A stretch of 64,000 nucleotides of DNA, taken from assembly GCA_036936605.1 (NCBI GenBank), contig JAUPFV010000002.1, positions 248,827,305-248,891,304 on the forward strand. The letters run 5' to 3'. A program made the translations under genes and the position numbers. Origin of the DNA: Limnanthes douglasii subsp. nivea. Its lineage: Eukaryota > Streptophyta > Magnoliopsida > Brassicales > Limnanthaceae. This document shows positions 44,984 to 54,261 of this stretch, in pieces. Every line of letters begins with the position of its first letter. Within the stretch, counting starts at the first letter, position 1. The notes below the pieces were generated by a model. That model was not told the origin of the DNA, ran no database searches, and saw only the letters and a program-made list of their open reading frames with translations.

Positions 44984-47900
44984 CTACTCCAAGTACATCC
45001 GGAGATGTTCGATATTCCAAGGGTGGGTCAAAACTCTTCCATCCTTGTCTTCTAGCCAATATGTTCCAGGTTTAAGCCTTTCAACAATAATATAAGGTCC
45101 TTCCCAAGTCGGGGCCAATTTGCCGAGCAGCTTCTCTCTAGTATGTAAGAAGACTTTCCTCAATACGTTGTCCCCCGGGTGGAAATCTCTTCTTATAACT
45201 CTAGAAGCAAATTTTCTTCTCATCAAACCGTGATAGTGTGCAGCTCTAAGGTGAGCTTTAACTCGTCTTTCTTCTACTAGGTCGAGCTGACTTCTGATTG
45301 TCACTTCGTTAGCGCATTCGGAGAAGTTGTGAACACGAAATGATAGGAGAGTTGCTTCTATGGGAGCTATTGCATCCATCCCATAGACCAAAGAAAAGGG
45401 TGACTCCTGTGTTGCAGCCCCAGGTGTTGTCCGGTAGGCCCACAAAACTTCTTGTAAATAGCTAGGCCACTTCCCAGCAGTCCCTTCCAAATTCTTCTTT
45501 AAACCGAACAGTATAGTTCTGTTAGCTACTTCAACCTGACCATTTGCTTGTGGGTGGAAAGGTGAAGAGAAACAATGTTGTATACCCTTTGAGGCACAGA
45601 AACTCTCCATTTCCCTATTGTCGAACTGTGGCCCATTATCTGTCGTTATCTTTTGTGGAACACCAAATCTGCAGCAAATGTTGGATAAAATGAATTTTAT
45701 AACGGCTTTTGATGTTTTTCCTGCCAGAGGGGCTGCTTCAATCCACTTCGAAAAGTAATCGATTGCAACAATTATAGTTTTGCGCCCTCTGGACGCCATA
45801 GGGAGAGGCCCCATTAAATCCAACCCCTATCGAGAAAAAGGTACAGGCTCGGAGATTGATTCTAAAGGAATGGCTGGGACATGAATTTCGTTGCTGTATC
45901 TCTGGCATGGATCACACCTTCTCACCAGCTCTTTAGCATCCTGCATGATAGATGGCCAATAGTAGCCAGCCAGTAAAACTCTCCTTGTTAGAGCCCTGAA
46001 TCCACAATGAGCTGATCCCTCGCCATCATGCAACTCGAAGAGGACTACTTGAGATTCATCATCCCCCAAACAGCACAGAAGAGGTTTACTGTAAGACTTT
46101 TTATACAGAATGTCTCTCAGTATGATAAAACCACGAGCCTTGTGTTTCAGCTTTCTTGCCAGTGATTTATCAGGAGGCACGATGCCATCAGAGAGGTATT
46201 GCAGGAGAGGAAATCTCCAATCCTGAAGTTGTTTCACATGTACTTCAAAAATTTCTTCTTCTTTTCCCATATTAAGTTGAATGGAGGGGCTCTCCAGCAC
46301 ATGGATCCATGGATATGACTCGGTGTACGCTATGGTTGCCAATGAATCTGCCAACTCATTTTCTGTCCGGGGTATATGTTCATAAATAATGCTTTTAAAC
46401 TTGAGTGCTTCATTTTTAAGAAGAAGTAAATACTTCACTAGCTGCTCCTTTTTAGCCTCAGATTGACCTTGGGCATGGTGGATAAGAAGCTGAGAGTCAC
46501 TCAATAGCTTGACCCTCTTAGCTCCACAAATAAAAGCTAACTTCAAACCGGCTATAGCTGCCTCGTACTCGGACTCATTATTGGAAGCCCTGAAAGCAAA
46601 GCATATAGCATGGTACATTTTGTCACCATATGGAGAAGTCAAGCACACCCCTGCACCACATCCCATAGTGCTGGATCCACCATCCGTCCGGACGACCCAG
46701 ACCTTTTTGTCTTTCACCTCAGTAGTCTGCTCTAAATCTCTATCAGAGTGGAATTCAACTAAAAAATCAGCCACAGCTTGGGCTTTGACTGCTGTTCGGG
46801 GAGAAAAATCTATATCAAAATCCCCCAATTCTACCGATCACTTAGTCATCCTACTTGAAATGTCTGCCTTTTGGAGAACATTCTTCAAAGGAAAAGACGT
46901 TCGGACGATAATAGGATGAGCCTGGAAATAAGGCCTCATCTTTCTTGCAGCTATCACCAGGGCCAATGCTAATTTTTCAAGTTTCAAATAACGCCTTTAT
47001 GCATCTATCAAGCTTTTGCTAATGTAGTACACTGGGTGGGGGTAATTATCTACTTCTCTCACTAACACAGCACTGATGGCACAACATGAAACTGCCAAAA
47101 ATACGAAGAGTATCTCTCCATCAACTGGTTTAAATAAGGTTTTGGGAGAGGACAGATTCTTCTTGATTTCATTGAAAGCCTCATCACACTGTGAGGTCCA
47201 GTCAAATCCCTTCGCACCCTTCAAGGTTTGAAAAAATGGGGCGCATCTGTCCGAAGACCTTGAGATAAATCTGTTTAAAGCAGCTAACCTCCCCGTTAAT
47301 TGTTGTACTTCTTTAATATTCCGAGGAGGCTCCATTTGAAATAGAGCATTAAGCTGGTCCAAATCGGGTTGTATCCCTTGCTCACTTATTATATAACCTA
47401 GGAACTTCCCGGATTGCACTCCGAACACACATTTTTCTGGATTTAACTTCAAATTCACCTTTACCAAGTTGGTAAAAGTTTCTTGGAGGTCTGCCAAGTG
47501 CAATTGCTCATCCACACTTTTCACCATCATGTCATCGATGTATACTTCCATATTCCTTCCAATCTGATCAGCAAATGCTTTGTTCACCAATCTCTGATAA
47601 GTAGCCCCAGCATTTTTCAATCCAAACGGCATCACCTTGTAGCAATGAAGACCCCTGTCAATGACAAATGTGGTATGCTTTTGATCCTTCGGATCTACTT
47701 GGATCTGATTGTATCCGGAGAAAGCATCCATAAAGGATAGCAGCTTATTCCCAGAGGTGGAGTCTACTAGCTGGTCAATCCGGGGAACTGGATACAGATC
47801 TTTTGGGCAAGCCCTATTGAGGTCTATGAAGTCAATGCACATACGCCACTTGCCATTTTTCTTTTTCACCAGGACCGGATTGGCAGTCCACAAAGGATAT

Positions 47901-48272
47901 TGAGACTCCTTGATATGCCCCATCTTTGTGAGCCTGTCAACCTCTTGTACAATAACATCAGCCTTTTCCTTGGAAAAAGCCCTTCTCTTTTGGAACCACT
48001 GGTGCTACATCTTTCCGGACAGATAGGTGGTGTGATATCACATCTGCTCGAACCCCGGTAACATCAGTATTGCACCAAGCAAAAACATGCTAATGGCTTT
48101 TCAAAATCTTTAGCATCTCTCTTTTCAGATCGGGTGGCATTCTAGACCTTATTTTGATACTCTTTCCTTCTTCTAAATAATGTGTTTCTACCTCTTTGAC
48201 TGGTATTAATACTCCAGGGGCCTCTCTGGGGTCATCAATTTCACCCTCACCCCCAGAAAGCCCCTCAAATTT
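44984..48272 (-). pseudogene. Element 3 pol, lightly damaged
   Basis: It continues in the gag frame after TAG (48275-48273) and then shifts near 47990. After that it is one frame with stops at about 46996 (TAA), 46840-46838 (TGA, at a position that is Trp in element 1) and 45826 (TAG, also a Trp position). The RT has NGKWRMCIDFIDLNRACPKD and YIDDMMVKS. The second RNase H has RTDGGSSTMGC, NNESEYEAAIAGLKLA and LSDSQLL. Integrase has HDGEGSAHCGF...CDPCQRY, DLMGPLP, TDNGPQFDN and HPQANGQVEV, then WEGPYII. The Trp-to-stop changes are G-to-A on this strand. Confidence 0.9.
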
Positions 48273-50388
48273 CTATTGCTCGTTGATACGAACCGCCCCC
48301 AACGTACGGGGCGCCAGGGGTGTAGCATAACATCCCCTTGCAACCTTCTGACTGCTTCGGATAACTCCCACTTGTCCTTGAACAGCATACTTCAAACACT
48401 GGTGGATTGTCGAGGCCACTGCATGCATTCTAGAGAGCCAAGACCTCCCCAAAATAGCATTATAGCAAGTGGGACAATCTACCACAATAAAAAGTATCCT
48501 GACCATCTTCTTGAAGGGGCCCCTGCCCAACAGAACTTCCTCTTCGAACTCCCCGATCACCTCTGCTGAGCTGCCAGTAAAACCCACAATTGATCTGTTT
48601 GAACTCTGAATTACAGCTGGATTTTTCATTCTCTTGTAAGTGGTTAAGAAAGGATATTCGCTGAGCTTCCAGTATCCACGAAAATTCGTCTTATGTCATT
48701 GCCCCCAATAGATGCTCCTATGACAATAGCATCTTCATGAGGGCCAGCTATATCTCTTAAGTCATCTTCATCAAAAACAATGAAGGGGAACGGAATTTGC
48801 GATTGATAGGAGGTCATGCCTCCTTCTAGCTGGGTGGCTAAAGTATGAACGTGCCTCTTCCTCGAAGAAGCAGTATGAGCTGTCATAGTATCTCCTCCGA
48901 AAATTGTAAGTGACTCAAAAAACTTGATGAACCCGGAGACCGTTCTATAACATTCCTCAATTGCACCCACTCTATTTCAAGTTGGGTCAGGATCCAAGTA
49001 TTCAGATTCCACATCAAACCTTTCGATTATAACCATGGCTCCCTCCGGTGCAGCATTACTTGGACCAACCCGGTGAGTATTGTCAAGTCTGTTACCTCAT
49101 CTTCTTTTGACGTAAGCCCCCAGATTTCCCCTTTCAATCAAGTTCTGAACTTCTTATTTCAAAGCTATACAATCATCGGTGGTATGGCCAGTATCATTGT
49201 GATACTGGCAGAAAGAGTTATTGCGATGTTCTCTAGGAGATTGCAGTGTGGCCAGTCTTCTATAGTGCACCTCTTCCTTTGTTTTATCATAAATGGTGGC
49301 CACACTTTCTTTCAATTCTGCGAACCACTCCGGTTGAACCCAAGGCCCTCTCTTATTTCTGGATTGCTGAGTCTGAGCAGGTGCAGCTGGCTGAGATTGA
49401 GCTTTAGCCCTGCCATGCCCCTGTCCGGTCTCCTTTGCCTTGTTCCCGGACTGATTCTGATTGGGGTTTGGTGCCACCGGGGTAGATCTCACTTGTCTGT
49501 GTACCCTAGTTTTCTTTGTTTCGTCAACGTTAATCTGCTTTCCAACCTGATTCAGTCACCCTCCCCAAGTCATGATCTTCTTTCTGGTCACTGAATCAGC
49601 CAAATTGCCAGGGTTCAAGCCTTGTCTCAAAGATGCTATTGCAACTTGCTCGAAGCAATCAGCCAACCCATTCTTGGTGTTCACAAAACGACTTATGTAT
49701 TCTTTCAATGATTCGTTCGGTTCTTGGGCATAATGGATTATTGTGTCTCCATTGCCCTTTAATTCTTTACTCCCAACGAACTGCCTTCGAAAGGTCACCC
49801 AAAAAGTATCGAAATTCTTGATACAACCTTGTGGTAGGCTGTTATACCATTTTAGAGCACTCCCCGTAAACGATTGGGAGAATGCTCTACAAAGTAGCTT
49901 GTCATCATAAAGTTTTTAAATTGCTCCAAATGGTTGTCCGGATCAGTACTGTCATCGTACTTTTCCATTTTGGTGCTATCAAACCTCTTAGGAAGGTTTC
50001 TGGACAGAATTTTGGAAGACAATGGAGATTGCCTCCAATTTCGGCGACGACTGAACACAATATCTTCATTGGGAGTTGCAAAGATACCTGGTTCATCGTG
50101 GAAAGCGAAGGGATCCATCAGCATCCGGTCTACATGCCTCCGGCTGTGAGATGACCCTTTGCCGATATTCTTCTTCAACTTTCCATGTCTATCTCTTTTC
50201 CTTGAATATTCTTTTATCAGCTTTTGTTTCTTTTTAGTTCGACCCTTATCGCTGCTAGAGGATAAGGATTCTTCAACTCCCTCGTCATCCGAAGAGCTAT
50301 CAGAAGACTCTGAGCTTGAGTCAGAACTCTCCACTGGCTTAGACCGGTGAGACTTTTTGGAGCTGGCATGAGTCTTTTTGGTACTCAC
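48273..50388 (-). pseudogene. Element 3 gag-protease, frame-broken
   Basis: The minus-strand pieces are an acidic/Ser-rich and Lys-rich start (50388 on) and the gag domain (LPKRFDSTKMEKYDDSTDPD, then FRRQFVGSKELKGNGDTI). The zinc knuckle CQYHNDTGHTTDDC lies near 49185. The protease pieces are RRIFVDTGSSANI near 48665 and ILGRSWLSRM near 48430. At least two frame shifts (between about 49850 and 49800, and near 48640) and stops separate them. The start codon is uncertain because open frame extends from the primer site (50658) through a Met/Lys-rich leader. Confidence 0.88.
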
Positions 50389-50660
50389 ATGAGTTCTTGA
50401 AGGCTCATGCTCTCTGGGGTTATCGGTGTGATGAGCGACTGACGCTTTCGATTTTTATTTCATGCCCATCTTAGTCTTTTCTGCCCTCAGAGCTTCTATC
50501 TCGCCTTTTAGCCTATCGCGCTCCTCGATAGTGTATTCATCGTTTTCACCCACCACTTCGAGCAAAGCTGGTGGCACTTCCGGGGCGTCCGGATTCACTC
50601 GGACTGACTTTTCTTGTTGGTTTCGAATGCACCTTCGTGCTCCCACTGTGGTCGCCAATT

Positions 50661-51063
50661 TGGTGTGGTATGTGTCTAAAGATAATTTGGTAATTTGTTT
50701 TAGAGTTTGTGAAGGTTGGTATGTGTTTAATGTTTTGAGTAGAGAGTATAGGGAGAATTAAGCAGCCTAGTTGTAGTTAATTTTCATTACCCATATTTAA
50801 TGCAGGTGGTTGGGTATTTATACCCTTACATCTGGGCTTTATGGGTTTTCGGGTCATGTTTAATGGACCCGGGTCATGTTTAAAGACCCATGAGCTCTTA
50901 GTAGGAGAGCAAGCAGCTTAGTCAAGAAGTGTTTAGGTTTTTTAGTACTTTTGTCATAGTTCGAACAGTCCAATGGGCTAAGTGTTCGAAGTGGCCTGTC
51001 CGGTCTGGTGGCCTTGGTCCGATCTGTCCCTGTCCGGAGAGGAAGCAGTATTCAGACTCATCA
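50661..51063 (-). repeat. Element 3 5' LTR
   Basis: It starts TGGTGTGGTATGTG and ends GACTCATCA on the plus strand. The primer site next to it on the minus strand reads TGGCGACCACAGTGGGAGC. Confidence 0.92.
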
Positions 51064-51068
51064 GTTTT

Positions 51069-53157
51069 GAAGAGTACATTTTTAGAATTTCCTGTGTCTA
51101 TAAGCACGCGTCGAATTTCAATACCAGTCAACTCTGCACCAATAACTACCGCATCTTCATGCCCCCCCCCCCTCGTTCCCCGCAAATCATCCCCGTCGAA
51201 TAAGATGTAAGGAATGACCTTCTTTCCATATAAGTGAGTAGTCATCTTTTCTTCATTTCGAGTCGTCAAATTGACAACATGCCTTTTCCACGAACGGTCA
51301 CTATTCCTAGCCATTAAATCACCTCCGAAAATAGCCAATGATTCAAAAAAATCACACAAGTCTTGCACACGCCCTTTCTTTATCGGCTCTTCAACAACCA
51401 TCAACATTAACCTATCCGGATCCTTATCCAAATATTCTGAAGATGCATCAAATTCCTCAGCCTTCGAATCTAAAATCATTAAATTCTGAGCTGGTGTACT
51501 TGGGTTGGTCGACCGTGAAGCCGATGCTGGAGTTTTTTATCCGCTCCCTTGTGGCTTCACATAAGTCAAGAGCTTCCCATTTTCAATCAAAATTTGAACT
51601 TTTTTTTTCAACGCGATGTAATCATTAGTATCATATTTATTGGATGCCTGAAAATTTTGAACTTTTTTTTTTCAACACGATGTGGTCAATATTTGATACA
51701 TGTAATATTTGTTATCCCACTCCTCCCTTGGCCTATTTATTGGAGCTGGCTTACTAAAATTTACAAAGCTCTTATTCGTGTCCCAAATTGCAGTCACGCT
51801 TTCTGACAAGTCCGTATAGTACTTTGTCCTAATCTACTAATTCGGATGGAGCATGATTTGAATATTCACCAGTTTGAGGTGGCAAATTATTATTCTTCGA
51901 ATGTGGCTGCTGATTACCATTCGAGGGCTGCCCTTGGTTATTGGCCACCTGACTCGAATTCTTTGGAGTACTAACGGATCCACCTCAGACCTTGGTTGAC
52001 TCTTCAACCTTGATCGGATCCTCTACCTAAGCAATCAATGCTCCAAAGGTTAGAGCTCTCCTCTTCGTAGTTTCATTAGCCAGATCTTCTAGCAGTAAAC
52101 CTTGACGAAAAGCTGTCGTTTCCATATTTTCTTCGCGATTATCCAAACTTGCCTTGGTTAAAACCAACATTTTTGTGTAATACTTTAAATTTTCTCCAAC
52201 CATTTATTTGTGCTGAATGATAGTATCTTCATTTACTATCCTCTCCTTACTTCCAACAAACTGTCTTCGAAAATCAGTGTAAAAATCCATAAAATTTGAG
52301 ATGAAACCCCTCAGAATCCGGTTGTACCATTTTAATGATGTTCCTTTGAACGTTTGTGAAAAAGCACGACATACAAGCCGGTCGTCATCTTCGAAATTCA
52401 TCATGTAGTTCTTGAATTATTTGATGTGGTCCTCTGGATCTTGCATCCCATCGAACTTTTCCACCTTAGCAGTATCAAAACGCTTCGGAAGCATTATAGA
52501 TCGAATCTCACTTGTTAGCGGAGAGTTCCTCCAATCGACACCTTGCACATACTGATCCTCAGTCCCCATGACTGCATACAGATTTTGATCAGTCTCGATA
52601 TATTGATTCGAGGTGTTCCCTTCACACCAAGTAGATTCCTTCAAGCAACGATGAATATTGTCTCTTTTATATTTATGCTTCTTCTTATGCTTCCTTGATT
52701 GTTCCCTTTCTGGTTCCTATTTCGAAGAAATCTTATACCTCTTAAAGCCTGGAGTATAATTTTCAACCTCTTCATCACTAGAGGCTACATATTTCTGTTT
52801 GTCTTTTTTCCCTTTTTGAGAAGAATAACGTTCTTTTGGAGGTTTGAAGCACACTTTCTTCTGCTCACTCCTAATATGCCGATCAGTACAAGATCGATCA
52901 GACTGGTTTTCCATCTCGGTTTTCTCGTTTACCTGCCTCACCTTAGATTTAAGTTTCGCCGAGTGAATTTCTTGTTCTCTTTGTTCGTATTTTTTGTTCA
53001 GTGTATTTATATTATCCAAAAGTTGGTTCATGCGCATTTCAATATCCGATTGCGTTTGGATCAGAACATATTCATCCGGTCTGTTTTCATTTCTTTGGAA
53101 ATCATCTCTTAGCATTTCCATCGCGGATTGAACTGACGGATTGTTTTCGGGATTCAT
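51069..53157 (-). pseudogene. Element 2 gag-protease, 5' part
   Basis: It starts at ATG 53157 (MNPENNPSVQSAMEML), matching the MNPE start of element 1. It continues with the gag domain (LPKRFDTAKVEKFDGMQDPE near 52490; FRRQFVGSKERIVNEDTI near 52250). It runs into protease (RRVLIDTGNSKNVLF near 51095), where element 3 interrupts. Stops and shifts occur near 52715, 52415, 52030, 51840 and 51540. A run of about 11 G (minus strand, 51163-51173) adds codons near the GGHED position without breaking that frame. Confidence 0.85.
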
Positions 53158-53250
53158 TATAAGAATTCAAACAAGAAAATAAAAAGATCATATTAAATTT
53201 GAACAAATAAGACACTGATTCTTAGTTTGTCCCCGGTGGAGTCGCCAATT

Positions 53251-53552
53251 TGATGAGTTCAATTGTTATTAGTTATCTTAGGGAAAAGCAATGCGTGGGT
53301 TTTAGTTAGAGAGAGAGTGTGTTTTAGAGAGAGAAAGTTATATCACAATTGAGATAGATCAAAAAGTGTCCAACCCTTTTATTAGTTTAGCTCCGGCCTT
53401 TATATAGAGGCGCTGAGACTTAGCTCTAAACTGAAAACGGCTACATAAAGAGATAAATTACCCTTAGTTCTCAATAGAAATACATAATCAGAATTGTTCC
53501 ATTAAACTTCTAATATTTACACTTTAATCCCTAAATTTCTACTTCATTTTCA
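53251..53552 (-). repeat. Element 2 5' LTR
   Basis: It starts TGATGAGTTCAATTG and ends CATTTTCA on the plus strand. The primer site on the minus strand reads TGGCGACTCCACCGGGGAC. It is 15 bp longer than its partner because of small indels around 53315 and 53370. Confidence 0.88.
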
Positions 53553-54008
53553 ACTGTGTAAATATATTTGATGCAAAATTGAGCGAATAATATTTGGTTC
53601 GTGTTTATCTTAATTATTAATTATATAGTTTTTTTTAATCAGGTTGTCATATACATCGAAAGATCATTGCGCTGCATTCACCGAAAGATTGTTTTTCAAA
53701 ACACAATATTCATGTGTTATTTTGTGAAAATCTATGTATTTAAAATTATTTTATGTAATTTGTGCTTTTAACTGCATTTAATTTACTTTTCATTTAATTA
53801 ATTTGTTATCATTTATTTTGAAAAAAAAGTTTCCATTACACACTAAATATAACAACAACAAGAATGAATTCATCTAAATTTTAAGTTATCCAAAAAATAT
53901 TTTTTTTTTAATTTTAATTTAATATTTAAATAATAATAATATTACATATAATTTAATTAATAAAATGTGGTGTTAATCATAATTTTTTTAAAAAAATTTA
54001 AAATATAA
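53553..54008. other. AT-rich spacer
   Basis: No gene is seen. It consists of poly-A/T-rich sequence between the element 2 LTR and the target copy of the MULE. Confidence 0.6.
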
Positions 54009-54017
54009 GACAATAAT

Positions 54018-54076
54018 GGGAATTGCTAAACAAAATCCAAAACTACTCCGCGAAGTCGCATGTTTCTGATTTTCAA
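54018..54076 (+). repeat. MULE left terminal inverted repeat
   Basis: It pairs with 58751-58808 with a short mismatched patch (positions about 13-28) and a perfect inner block of about 30 bases. Confidence 0.9.
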
Positions 54077-54261
54077 TATTTACAAAAATACCACTAACCA
54101 AAAAACCCAAAAAACCCTTGGAAGTCATGCCATTTTAGAGTCCAAACTACTCCATGAAGTTGCAAACATAATTTCAAACGCATCTTCTTCAAACCTACTA
54201 AAAATAGAAACTTAACAATTAACAAAACCCATTTTCTCAAAAATTTCAAAACCTTTACAAC

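Larger units (their letters stand above)
40691..51063 (-). mobile_element. Element 3: Tat-group Gypsy retrotransposon nested in element 2
   Basis: Its LTRs at 40691-41097 (407 bp) and 50661-51063 (403 bp) differ at about 13 positions plus one 4-bp indel by eye. The flanks are ATTTT (40686-40690) and GTTTT (51064-51068), a 5-bp duplication with one change. It has the same minus-strand gag-pro/pol and plus-strand extra gene as element 1, each with a few stops or shifts. It lies within the protease-coding part of element 2, in the same orientation. Confidence 0.92.
32684..53552 (-). mobile_element. Element 2: old Tat-group Gypsy retrotransposon with nested element 3
   Basis: Its LTRs at 32684-32970 and 53251-53552 align over their whole length with about 40 differences plus small indels (roughly 86% by eye). 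Gene order is the same as in element 1, with reverse-oriented extra gene (33.4-36.5 kb), pol (37.0-40.3 kb) and gag-pro. Gag-pro is split by element 3 into 40316-40685 and 51069-53157. The flanking 5 bases (ACCTT left, ACTGT right) do not form a clean duplication. All genes are frame-broken, so it is dead. Confidence 0.9.

Noticed and set aside
50922..51479. Protease-LTR fusion frame
   Set aside because: It is the element 2 protease running by chance into the element 3 LTR, not a designed fusion.
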